The notes under the pieces are model-generated. The model ran no database searches, was not told the DNA's origin, and saw only the letters and a program-made list of their open reading frames with translations. This document shows, piece after piece, positions 1 to 6,299 of a stretch of 11,277 bases of DNA; the first letter of the stretch is position 1; every line of letters begins with the position of its first letter. The position numbers and the translations under genes are program-made. The DNA comes from Sphingomonadaceae bacterium (GTDB taxonomy: Bacteria > Pseudomonadota > Alphaproteobacteria > Sphingomonadales > Sphingomonadaceae), in NCBI GenBank assembly GCA_019239785.1, contig JAFAZM010000194.1, positions 1-11,277 on the forward strand. Reading direction: 5' to 3'.

Positions 1-19
1 GCCTCTGGTTCTTTCAACA

Positions 20-49
20 AAAACCCCGCGGCTTTCGCCGCGGGGTTTT
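20..49 (-). terminator. Strong hairpin terminator downstream of hppA, probably bidirectional
   Basis: A perfect inverted repeat has 12-bp arms at 20-31 and 38-49 (AAAACCCCGCGG and its complement). A further C-G pair at 32/37 leaves a TTTC loop. Read on the minus strand, the GC-rich stem ends in T5 followed by GTTG, the classic intrinsic terminator form, about 20 bases after the hppA stop codon. On the plus strand it also ends in TTTT, so it could stop transcription arriving from the left. Positions 1-19 hold nothing recognisable. Confidence 0.92.
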
Positions 50-70
50 GCATTCATTGGTGTCGCGCGC

Positions 71-2230
71 TTAGTGCGCCAGGATCGCCAGCAGCAGCAA
101 CGCCACGATGTTGGTGATCTTGATCATCGGGTTCACCGCCGGGCCGGCCGTGTCCTTGTAGGGATCGCCGACGGTGTCGCCAGTCACCGCGGCCTTGTGG
201 GCCTCGGAGCCTTTGCCGCCATAATTGCCGTCCTCGATATACTTCTTCGCATTGTCCCAGGCGCCGCCGCCCGAGGTCATCGAGATGGCGACGAACAGGC
301 CGGAGACGATGACGCCGAGCAGCAGGGCGCCGAGCGCGGCGAAGCCCGAAGCCTGCCCGGCCACCGCGGTGATCAGGAAATAGACCACGATCGGCGCAAG
401 CACCGGCAGCAGCGAGGGGACGATCATCTCCTTGATCGCGGCGCGGGTGACGAGATCGACGGTGCGGCCGTAGTTGGGACGGCTGGTGCCCTGCATGATG
501 CCGGGATTGTCGCGGAACTGGCCGCGCACCTCCTCGACCACGGCGCCGCCGGCCCGGCCGACCGCGGTCATGCCGAGCGCGCCGAACAAATAAGGCAGCA
601 GCGCGCCGAGCAGCAGGCCGACCACGACATAGGGGTTGGACAGGCTGAAATCGACGCCGTCGATGCCGATGTTGAGCTCGGCGGCGAAGCGCTGCAGGTC
701 GGTCGTATAGGCGCCGAACAGGACCAGGGCGGCAAGGCCCGCGGAGCCGATCGCATAGCCCTTGGTCACCGCCTTGGTGGTGTTGCCGACCGCGTCGAGC
801 GCGTCGGTCTTCTCGCGGACGCTGTCCTCGAGGCCCGACATTTCGGCGATGCCGCCGGCATTGTCGGTGACCGGGCCGTAGGCATCGAGCGCGACGACCA
901 TGCCGGCGAGCGCGAGCATCGCGGTCGCGGCGAAGGCGATGCCGATCAGGCCGGCGAGCTGATAGGAGACGATGATCCCGACGCAGATCACCAGGGTCGG
1001 CGCCGCGGTCGATTCGAGGCTGATCGCGAGACCCTGGATCACGTTGGTCCCGTGGCCGGTCTGCGAGGCCTTGGCGATCGAGCGGACCGGCCGGTAGTTG
1101 GTGCCGGTATAATATTCGGTGATCCAGACGATCAGGCCGGTCACCGCGAGCCCAACCAGGGCGCACCAGAATAGGTCCATGCCGGTGAAGCCGTGGCCGA
1201 CCGCCTGGGTGGCGACCGACTGGTCGACGTCGAACCCGGCCGCCTCGGTGGCGCCGCCGATCGGCGCGTTGAGGTTCGGAATGACGTAGCGCATCGCGCC
1301 GTAGATCGCGCCGACCGAGAGGATCGCGGTCAGCCAGAAGCCCTTGTAAAGCGCGCCCATGATCGATTGGCTCTTGCCGAGCCGCACCGCATAGGTGCCG
1401 ATGATCGAGGTGATGATGCAGACCCCGCCGATGATGAGCGGCAGGCTCATCAGCGCCAGGATCTGCGCCGGGGCGGCGGTGACGAGGAGGGCGATCAGCA
1501 CCATGGTGGCGCCGACGGTCACGACATAGGTCTCGAACAGATCGGCGGCCATGCCGGCGCAGTCGCCGACATTGTCGCCGACATTGTCGGCGATCACGGC
1601 CGGGTTGCGGGGATCGTCCTCGGGGATGCCGGCCTCGACCTTGCCGACGAGGTCGGCGCCGACGTCGGCGGCCTTGGTGAAGATGCCGCCGCCGAGACGC
1701 GCGAAGATCGAGATCAGCGAGGCGCCGAAGGCGAGGCTGACCAGCGCATTGATCACCTCGCGGGAATTGGGCTCATGATGCTGGAGCCCGACCAGGACGT
1801 AGAAGAAGACCGAGATCGCGAGCAGGGCAAGGCCGGCGACGAGCATGCCGGTGATCGCCCCCGAGCGGAAGGCCACGGTGAGGCCGCCCTGCAGGCTGGT
1901 GCGCGCCGCTTCCGCGGTGCGCACATTGGCGCGGACCGAGATGTTCATGCCGATGAAGCCGGCGGCGCCCGAGAGCAAGGCGCCGATCACGAAGCCGATC
2001 GCCTGGGGAATGCCCAGGAAGAAGCCGACGAGCACCGCGACGACCACGCCGACGATCGCGATCGTCATGTACTGGCGGCCGAGATAGGCCTTGGCGCCTT
2101 CCTGGATGGCCTCCGCGACGGCCTGCATCCGCTCGTTGCCGGGCGAGGCGCGCAGCACCTGCATCGAAGTGATGATGCCGTACAGCACGGCGATCAAGCC
2201 GCAGCCTATGGCGATGAGCACGACGGTCAT
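71..2230 (-). CDS. hppA: Membrane-bound proton-translocating pyrophosphatase, K+-independent type
   Basis: This integral membrane pump hydrolyses pyrophosphate to phosphate and moves protons across the cytoplasmic membrane. The 719 residues match the usual length of about 700 and contain many hydrophobic segments. Visible signatures are KAADVGADLVGKVE (186-199), the pyrophosphate/Mg-binding DNVGDNVGD (215-223) followed by CAGMAADLFETY, DAYGPVTDNAGGIAEM (449-464) and GDTVGDPYKDTAGPAVNP (684-701). The segment GNTTKAVTKG (482-491) has Lys486 where K+-dependent enzymes carry Ala, so the pump should be K+-independent; this follows from family knowledge. The ATG at 2228-2230 has the ribosome site AGGGGAAGG just upstream. 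The gene follows thiL on the same strand across a 125-bp gap that may hold its own promoter, and it ends at the hairpin at 20-49. Nothing is truncated. Confidence 0.98.
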   Translation of the reverse strand: MTVVLIAIGCGLIAVLYGIITSMQVLRASPGNERMQAVAEAIQEGAKAYLGRQYMTIAIVGVVVAVLVGFFLGIPQAIGFVIGALLSGAAGFIGMNISVRANVRTAEAARTSLQGGLTVAFRSGAITGMLVAGLALLAISVFFYVLVGLQHHEPNSREVINALVSLAFGASLISIFARLGGGIFTKAADVGADLVGKVEAGIPEDDPRNPAVIADNVGDNVGDCAGMAADLFETYVVTVGATMVLIALLVTAAPAQILALMSLPLIIGGVCIITSIIGTYAVRLGKSQSIMGALYKGFWLTAILSVGAIYGAMRYVIPNLNAPIGGATEAAGFDVDQSVATQAVGHGFTGMDLFWCALVGLAVTGLIVWITEYYTGTNYRPVRSIAKASQTGHGTNVIQGLAISLESTAAPTLVICVGIIVSYQLAGLIGIAFAATAMLALAGMVVALDAYGPVTDNAGGIAEMSGLEDSVREKTDALDAVGNTTKAVTKGYAIGSAGLAALVLFGAYTTDLQRFAAELNIGIDGVDFSLSNPYVVVGLLLGALLPYLFGALGMTAVGRAGGAVVEEVRGQFRDNPGIMQGTSRPNYGRTVDLVTRAAIKEMIVPSLLPVLAPIVVYFLITAVAGQASGFAALGALLLGVIVSGLFVAISMTSGGGAWDNAKKYIEDGNYGGKGSEAHKAAVTGDTVGDPYKDTAGPAVNPMIKITNIVALLLLAILAH

Positions 2231-2255
2231 GAAACGTCCTTCCCCTGTGATTGGA

Positions 2256-2334
2256 TGGGCGCACGACTGGCGCCCACGGAAGCGCGAGGCTCCGATGTGG
2301 CGCGGGCTTTACGAAGGATGAACGCAGGATTCAA
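2256..2334 (-). promoter_or_regulatory. Candidate hppA promoter and leader hairpin
   Basis: In the gap between thiL and hppA, the minus strand carries a -35-like TTGAAT (2329-2334), a 17-base spacer and a -10-like TAAAGC (2306-2311). The match is only moderate (7 of 12). The implied leader is about 70 bases and contains a perfect 7-bp hairpin, TGGGCGC/GCGCCCA (2256-2262 with 2270-2276), upstream of the ribosome site. The hairpin has no T-run, so it is not an obvious terminator. The promoter call is an inference from spacing and consensus. Confidence 0.35.
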
Positions 2335-2355
2335 CCGTTCGTGCCGGGGCCAGGC

Positions 2356-3285
2356 CTATGTTCCGTGCTCGAAACCGAGACTCGGCGGGAGAGGGACCGG
2401 CGCGCCATGATCGCTCAGCATCAGTCCCGCGCCTTGGACGCAGGCGCCGATCCGGGTGAAGGGCAGGCCGAGCTGCTCGGCCAGCGCGAGCAGCGCCGGC
2501 ACGGTATCCGGTGCGGCCGCGAACAGCAGCTCGTAATCGTCCCCCGCGGTGACGGCCGCGATCCGGTCCTCCCCGCAGGCGGCGAGATAGGCTTCGGAAA
2601 GAGGGACGGAGTCCAGGGCGAGGTCGATGCCGCAGGCACTCGCGGTGGCGAGGCGATGCGCATCGATCAGCAGGCCGTCGGAGACATCCATCATCGCGCT
2701 GACCAGTGGCGCCAGCCGCTCGCCTGCCTCCAGCCGCGGGCGCGGATTGCGATAGCGCTCGATCAGGGCAGACGAGGGGGCCAGCTCGCCGCGCAGCGCC
2801 TTCAACCCTGCGCCGGCATCGCCGATCGTGCCGCTGACCCAGAGCAGGTCGCCGGGCTTTGCGCCGCTGCGGGAGGGGACCGGCCCGGCCGCGCGGCCGA
2901 TCGCGGTGAGGCCGAGCACCCGCGCGGGCGCGGCAACGGTGTCGCCGCCGAGCAGGGAGAGCCGGAACGCCGCGAGGGCCGCGCCAAGCCCCTGGGCGAA
3001 GGCCCGGTCCCATTCCGCCTCGCCAAGGGTGAAGCCGAGCAGCACCCCAACCGGCCGCGCGCCCTTGGCCGCGAGGTCGGACAGGTTCACCGCGACCAGC
3101 TTCCAGGCGACGTCGGCCGGCGGGTCGTCGGGCAAATAATGGACGCCCTCGGCGATCATGTCGTGGGTGAGCACCAGCCTCTCGTCCCCGACCTCGAGCA
3201 CCGCCGCATCGTCGAGCAGCCCGCGCGCCGCCGGATCCGTCGCCAAAGCGCGCAGGGAGTCGATGAAGGCGGATTCGGTGCTCAC
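2356..3285 (-). CDS. thiL: Thiamine-monophosphate kinase
   Basis: ThiL phosphorylates thiamine monophosphate with ATP to give the cofactor thiamine pyrophosphate, the last cytoplasmic step of the pathway. The 309 residues are close to the 325 of E. coli. Family features in order are LDDAAVL (24-30, normally GDDAA), THDMIAEGVHY (40-50), WKLVAVNLSDLAAKGARP (61-78), LLGGDTVAAP (111-120), the GDLLWVSGTIGDAGAGL stretch (145-161), MMDVSDGLLIDAHRLA (198-213) and AGDDYELLF (247-255). I chose the GTG at 3283-3285 because it is preceded by AGGGAGAGAAGG and gives a normal N-terminus. The frame stays open upstream to 3516, but that part overlaps nusB and reads as low-complexity residues. Replacement of the first Gly of GDDAA by Leu is a mild oddity. 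nusB lies upstream across a palindromic repeat whose outer arm reaches into the ribosome site. Confidence 0.95.
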   Translation of the reverse strand: MSTESAFIDSLRALATDPAARGLLDDAAVLEVGDERLVLTHDMIAEGVHYLPDDPPADVAWKLVAVNLSDLAAKGARPVGVLLGFTLGEAEWDRAFAQGLGAALAAFRLSLLGGDTVAAPARVLGLTAIGRAAGPVPSRSGAKPGDLLWVSGTIGDAGAGLKALRGELAPSSALIERYRNPRPRLEAGERLAPLVSAMMDVSDGLLIDAHRLATASACGIDLALDSVPLSEAYLAACGEDRIAAVTAGDDYELLFAAAPDTVPALLALAEQLGLPFTRIGACVQGAGLMLSDHGAPVPLPPSLGFEHGT

Positions 3286-3293
3286 CGCCTTCT

Positions 3294-3418
3294 CTCCCTG
3301 TCGCGAAGCGATGGGGAGGGGGACCATGCGAAGCATGGGGGAGGGGCATTTCGGCACCCAAGGCCCCTCCACCGCACTTCGTGCGGTCCCCCTCCCCACG
3401 AGCTTCGCTCGCAGGGAG
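3294..3418. repeat. Nested palindromic intergenic repeat between nusB and thiL
   Basis: This is a long imperfect inverted repeat with arms at about 3294-3347 and 3363-3418. In both arms three blocks are identical: CTCCCTG, the 12-mer TGGGGAGGGGGA (3312-3323 and, complemented, 3387-3398) and GGAGGGGC. The blocks between them differ, but each is itself a small hairpin closing on GAA or TTC: TCGC-GAA-GCGA (3301-3311), CCATGC-GAA-GCATGG (3324-3338), ACCGCAC-TTC-GTGCGGT (3371-3387) and CGAGC-TTC-GCTCG (3399-3411). The central loop is 3348-3362. It resembles REP-like intergenic elements of alphaproteobacteria; I cannot assign a named family. Confidence 0.9.
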
Positions 3419-3424
3419 GATAGG

Positions 3425-3880
3425 TCACTTCCGCACGTCCTTCGCCAGCGCGTCGAGGAGGCCGTTGACGAAGCCGGTCTCGCGAGCGTCGTAGAAGGCC
3501 TTGGCGACCTCGACATATTCGTCGATCACGGTGGAGACGGGCACGTCGGCGCGCGCGACCAGCTCATAGGCGCCGGCCCGCAGGATCGCCTTCATCGGCT
3601 TGTCGAGCCGCGCCAGCGACCAGCCTTGGGCGAGCTTGCCGGCGATCAAGGCGTCGATCTCCTCGCGGCGGGCATGCGCGCCGCTGACCACGTCGTCGAA
3701 GAAGTCGACCTCGGCTTCCGCATATTCGGCGCCGTCGATCGTCGCGCCGAGCCGGTGGTGGTGGAATTCGTACAGCAGGCTCGGGATCGGCGTCGCCTCC
3801 ATCTCCTGCTGGTAGAGCGCCTGCACGGCGGCGAGCCGCGCTGCGGAGCGGGAACGGGAGCGTTTGGGCGTGGTGGCCAT
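3425..3880 (-). CDS. nusB: Transcription antitermination factor NusB
   Basis: NusB, with NusE/S10, binds boxA RNA and supports antitermination on rRNA operons. The 151 residues form an all-helical protein slightly longer than the E. coli one (139), because of a basic N-terminal tail (KRSRSRSAAR, 6-15). Family features are RLAAVQALYQQEM (15-27), DKPMKAILRAGAYEL (93-107), PVSTVIDEYVEVAKAFYD (114-131) and FVNGLLDALAKDVRK at the end. I take the ATG at 3878-3880; the frame remains open to 4075 but that extension overlaps the VOC gene and is not NusB-like. No Shine-Dalgarno is visible: positions -5 to -20 are occupied by a 6-bp hairpin (3885-3900). A weak TTGGGC-17-TATGGC on the minus strand would start RNA nearly at the ATG. 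It is followed by thiL, the usual neighbour in this group. Confidence 0.96.
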   Translation of the reverse strand: MATTPKRSRSRSAARLAAVQALYQQEMEATPIPSLLYEFHHHRLGATIDGAEYAEAEVDFFDDVVSGAHARREEIDALIAGKLAQGWSLARLDKPMKAILRAGAYELVARADVPVSTVIDEYVEVAKAFYDARETGFVNGLLDALAKDVRK

Positions 3881-3884
3881 GGCG

Positions 3885-3943
3885 CGCGGCCATAGCCGCG
3901 GCGGGCGCTCAGCCCAAGCCTTAAGGCGCGGGCCTAGCCCGCG
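3885..3943 (-). repeat. Cluster of three short inverted repeats between the VOC gene and nusB
   Basis: Within 60 bases are CGCGGC-CATA-GCCGCG (3885-3900), the self-complementary GCCTTAAGGC (3918-3927), and CGCGGGC-CTA-GCCCGCG (3927-3943). The loop of the last is exactly the stop codon of the VOC gene, TAG on the minus strand. None is followed by a T-run, so a terminator is not certain. The first covers the place where the nusB ribosome site would be. Confidence 0.6.
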
Positions 3944-4323
3944 TAGATCGTGCCCTCGTCGACGAAGCAGAGCGGATTGCCCCACGGGTCCTCTACATAG
4001 AAGCTGCGCTCGCCCCAGGGACGGACGGTCGGTGCGCCGGCCGGCGTGCCATGGACCAGCTCGCCCGAAAGGCAATCGAGCGCGGCGGCGCGGGCGTGGA
4101 GCGTGTCGAGGTCGGTGGTCGCGAAATAGAGCGCCTTGGCCGCCGGATGCGGTTCAGGAACCTGGACGACCTGCAAGGTCACGCCGCCGGCATCGAGATA
4201 GACGCGCGAACCCATTTGGGGGCGGGCCTCGAGCCCGAGCAGCTCGCCGTAGAAGGAGGCGGCGCGGTCGATGTCGCCGACTTCGACGTTCAGCCGGAAC
4301 AGGCGTGGCGTGGTGCTGGTCAT
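3934..4323 (-). CDS. VOC (glyoxalase/bleomycin-resistance fold) protein
   Basis: This single-domain vicinal-oxygen-chelate protein has 129 residues, the normal size for the family. It shows two beta-alpha-beta-beta-beta modules: LFRLNVEVGDIDRAASFYGELLGL (8-31 region) with YLDAGGVTLQVV (42-53), then ALYFATTDLDTLHARAAAL (64-82) with RSFYVEDPWGNPLCFVDE (106-123). The usual metal-binding His/Glu positions at the strand starts look replaced (Asn12 or Glu14, Gln51, Phe67, Leu118), so a glyoxalase I activity is doubtful and a binding or non-canonical role is possible. The start at 4321-4323 overlaps the upstream regulator's stop as ATGA, and AGGAG lies about 10 bases before it. That overlap makes it the likely target partner of the ArsR-type repressor. 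The substrate cannot be told from sequence. Confidence 0.9.
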   Translation of the reverse strand: MTSTTPRLFRLNVEVGDIDRAASFYGELLGLEARPQMGSRVYLDAGGVTLQVVQVPEPHPAAKALYFATTDLDTLHARAAALDCLSGELVHGTPAGAPTVRPWGERSFYVEDPWGNPLCFVDEGTIYAG

Positions 4324-4682
4324 CTCGGGGAAGCTCCTGTTTTCCTGGTTGCCGCATTCTCCGAGTCGTCGGGCGCCGCCCGGCTGGAGGAGGCTTCTGC
4401 GGTGACGGGGTCGCGCTCGAACCAGCCGAGCCAGTCGCGGGCGAGCGCGAGCCGGGCCTTGTCGAGCGCGTAGATGCGGGTGCGGCCGCGGCGCTCGTGG
4501 CACAGCAGGCCGGCCGCCTCAAGCGCCTGGAGGTGGCGGGTCGTGGTCGGCCAGGCATGGGCGAACAGGCCGGCGATCGCACCGGCGCTCATCTCGCCGC
4601 CCGCGAAGTTCAGGCTGATCAGGATCCGCCGGCGCGCCGGATGGGCAAGGGCGGTGAAGATCGCTTCATAGGCATCGGCCAT
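4320..4682 (-). CDS. ArsR-family winged-helix repressor
   Basis: This 120-residue cytoplasmic DNA-binding regulator has a typical ArsR/SmtB layout: an N-terminal helix with FTALAHPARRRILISL (9-24), a helix-turn-helix with MSAGAIAGLFAHAWPTTTRHLQ (about 31-52), recognition helix TTTRHLQALEAAGLL (46-60), and a wing RRGRTRIYAL (64-73). The metal-binding CxC motif of arsenic or zinc sensors is absent; the only Cys is 61. A non-metal ligand is therefore likely. The C-terminus (about 95-120) is a charged, probably disordered tail. The ATG at 4680-4682 lies nine bases from a palindromic operator (4691-4710), suggesting autorepression. No ribosome site is visible before the ATG. The stop codon overlaps the VOC start by 4 bp, implying translational coupling. 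The epoxide-hydrolase-like gene ends 32 bases upstream. Confidence 0.93.
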   Translation of the reverse strand: MADAYEAIFTALAHPARRRILISLNFAGGEMSAGAIAGLFAHAWPTTTRHLQALEAAGLLCHERRGRTRIYALDKARLALARDWLGWFERDPVTAEASSSRAAPDDSENAATRKTGASPR

Positions 4683-4690
4683 GCCGAATC

Positions 4691-4716
4691 ATTTAGCATA
4701 GATGCTAAATATTATC
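4691..4716 (-). promoter_or_regulatory. Palindromic ArsR-type operator with overlapping -10 element
   Basis: ATTTAGCAT (4691-4699) and ATGCTAAAT (4702-4710) are perfect 9-bp half-sites around a 2-base centre, strikingly AT-rich in a GC-rich region. Such TTAGC/GCTAA dyads are a common form of ArsR-family operator. On the minus strand GATAAT (4711-4716, five of six positions of the -10 consensus) abuts it, so bound repressor would cover the transcription start. No convincing -35 is seen. The -10 overlaps the stop codon of the upstream hydrolase gene. Confidence 0.75.
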
Positions 4717-5620
4717 AAGCCGGCCGCGCATCGTGCATGAAGTCGCGGATCGCCGCGGCGATCGTCTGTGGCTGCTCCCAAGGCACGAAATGGCCGGCCT
4801 CCGGAATGGTGACGAGGCGCAAATCGTCGACCACGTCGTAGAGGCCGCCAAGCTGGACCGGCAGCAGGGCGGTATCCCGCATCGCCCAGAGCACCAGGGT
4901 CGGCACCGTCACGGGCGGGAACGGCGCCTTGGTCCAAGCCGGCGCCTGCGCCTCTTCGCCGGGCTGGGGCACGAGGATATCGCTGGCGCGGTACCAGTTC
5001 AGCATCGCGGTCAGCGCGCCGGGCCGGCCCCAATCGTCCAGATAATGTTGCCGCTCCTCGTCGGAGAGCAGGGAGACGTCGGCATGGCTGGCGAAGGTCT
5101 TCGAGAAGAAGGTCTCGAGGCCCATCGCCTCGATCCCCTTCTCCATCAGTGGGTTGCGGAAGGCGTTGATATATTGCGAGGCCGCGCGCTGGGCGGAATC
5201 CTCGATCAGGCTCTTCTGGAAGATGAGCGGATGCGGCGCGTTGACGATAACGAGCCGGTGGAGCCGGTCCGGATGACGGAGCGCCGCCAGCCATGCGACC
5301 GCACCGCCCCAATCGTGGCCGACCAGGGTGAAGCGCCCGAGCCCCAGCGCGTCGGCGAGCGCGAGCAGATCCTCGACGATGCGGTCGGTTCGATAGGCCT
5401 CGACGCCTTCCGGCTTGTCGGAGGCGCCGAAGCCGCGCTGATCGGGCGCGACCACGCGGAAGTCGCGGGCGAGCCTCGGCGCCACGTCGCGCCAGGTGCG
5501 GTGCGATTCCGGGAAACCGTGCAGCAGCAGGATCGGCTCGCCATCCTCGGGGCCGCCTTGCTGGACGTGGAGGGTCACCCCGGTGGGCAGCGCGAGGTCC
5601 GTTTCGGTGAGCTTGGTCAT
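4715..5620 (-). CDS. Alpha/beta hydrolase, epoxide-hydrolase-like
   Basis: This probably cytoplasmic alpha/beta-hydrolase of 301 residues has no signal peptide. The oxyanion motif HGFP is at 34-37, APDQRGFGASDKP at 58-70, and the nucleophile elbow GHDWGG at 101-106 with Asp103 as nucleophile. The acid is probably Asp249 (LWAMRDT) and the base His277 (AGHFVPWEQP). An Asp nucleophile separates it from Ser esterases. The cap domain has Tyr150 (ASQYINAF) and LNWYR with Tyr210, which match the two tyrosines that open the epoxide ring in soluble epoxide hydrolases. A dehalogenase is the main alternative. The ATG at 5618-5620 follows GGGGAGGATCGC, a good ribosome site. It may be read with the ArsR-VOC pair, 32 bases downstream. 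It is divergent from the DUF6445-like gene across 58 bases. Confidence 0.9.
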   Translation of the reverse strand: MTKLTETDLALPTGVTLHVQQGGPEDGEPILLLHGFPESHRTWRDVAPRLARDFRVVAPDQRGFGASDKPEGVEAYRTDRIVEDLLALADALGLGRFTLVGHDWGGAVAWLAALRHPDRLHRLVIVNAPHPLIFQKSLIEDSAQRAASQYINAFRNPLMEKGIEAMGLETFFSKTFASHADVSLLSDEERQHYLDDWGRPGALTAMLNWYRASDILVPQPGEEAQAPAWTKAPFPPVTVPTLVLWAMRDTALLPVQLGGLYDVVDDLRLVTIPEAGHFVPWEQPQTIAAAIRDFMHDARPA

Positions 5621-5641
5621 GCGATCCTCCCCGGCGCGGCT

Positions 5642-5669
5642 TTGGCTTGGCGCGCCCCAGCGCTACACT
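5642..5669 (+). promoter_or_regulatory. Candidate promoter giving a near-leaderless transcript
   Basis: TTGGCT (5642-5647), a 16-base spacer and TACACT (5664-5669) give a moderate sigma70-like match, four of six at each box. Initiation would fall about three bases before the ATG at 5679. That fits the lack of any Shine-Dalgarno sequence before this gene. This is consensus-based inference. Confidence 0.4.
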
Positions 5670-5678
5670 GCCCGGCCT

Positions 5679-6299
5679 ATGTACAATACATTGCTCGTCG
5701 TCGACGATTTCCTCGACAATGCCGAGGGGCTGCGCGAGGCGGCGCTCGCTTTGACCTATCCGGAGCAGCAGGGCGCCTTCCCCGGCCGCAACTCGCGCGA
5801 GAGGATCAACATCGGTGGCCTCGCCGAGGCAGTCTCCGACCTGGTCGGGGAAAAGCTCAAGCCGATCGATCCGCTCGAATCGCACGGCAAGTGCCGGATC
5901 ACCCTCGCAACGGACGTCGGCCGGGCGAAGGTCCATATCGATCACAGCCGCTGGTCGGGCATCCTCTATCTCAGCCGGCCGGAAGACTGCCGGGGCGGCA
6001 CCGATTTCTTCCGCCATATCCCGACGGACAGCGACCGGGCGCCGACCGACGCGGACTCGCTGCGCCGCATGGGCTTCGCCTCGCAGGAGGAGATGCACCG
6101 GGCGATCGTCGAGCAGGACAGCCTCGACGACAGCAAATGGGAGCGCAACATGAGCGTGCCGATGCGCTTCAACCGCCTGCTGCTGCTCCGCCCCTGGCTC
6201 TGGCATACCGCAGGCCCCGGCTTCGGCGACGGGATCGGCAACGGGCGCCTCGTCTACCTGATGTTCTTCGCCTCGGCGGATGCCGCTTGGAGCGGTTGA
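5679..6299 (+). CDS. DUF6445-like protein, possible 2-oxoglutarate/Fe(II) oxygenase fold
   Basis: This 206-residue soluble protein has no signal peptide. Segments VHIDHSRWSGILYLS (85-99) and CRGGTDFFRH (104-113), then LWHTAGPGFGDGIGNGRLVYLMFF (about 174-197), resemble the DUF6445 family common in sphingomonads and Caulobacter. His87-x-Asp89, His176 and Arg190 are placed like the HxD...H...R iron and 2-oxoglutarate ligands of that oxygenase superfamily. The oxygenase role is inference and the substrate is unknown. In related bacteria I recall such genes near tryptophan-halogenase-like and TonB-receptor genes; none is present here. I chose the ATG at 5679-5681 because conserved-looking sequence starts there, although the frame is open upstream into the divergent gene. 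Its last four residues (AWSG) and stop codon lie inside the 20-bp palindrome at 6286-6328, so its C-terminus may have been reset by that element. Confidence 0.78.
   Translation: MYNTLLVVDDFLDNAEGLREAALALTYPEQQGAFPGRNSRERINIGGLAEAVSDLVGEKLKPIDPLESHGKCRITLATDVGRAKVHIDHSRWSGILYLSRPEDCRGGTDFFRHIPTDSDRAPTDADSLRRMGFASQEEMHRAIVEQDSLDDSKWERNMSVPMRFNRLLLLRPWLWHTAGPGFGDGIGNGRLVYLMFFASADAAWSG

Noticed and set aside
54..1166. Another long minus-strand frame overlapping hppA in a different phase
   Set aside because: The sequence is Arg-rich and unlike a real protein; hppA in the other phase has full conserved motifs.
1566..1592. Tandem repeat-like sequence CCGACATTGT in hppA
   Set aside because: It simply encodes the conserved DNVGDNVGD substrate motif.
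1193..2410. A 405-codon plus-strand open frame opposite hppA
   Set aside because: It is a compositional shadow of hppA, His/Asp/Gly-rich without any family signature.
3286..3516. Upstream in-frame extension of thiL by 77 codons
   Set aside because: It crosses the palindromic repeat and nusB in another frame; a well-placed ribosome site supports the GTG at 3285.
4320..4682. Arsenic or heavy-metal resistance role for the ArsR-type gene
   Set aside because: The metal-binding CxC motif is missing and no arsenate reductase or efflux gene is nearby.
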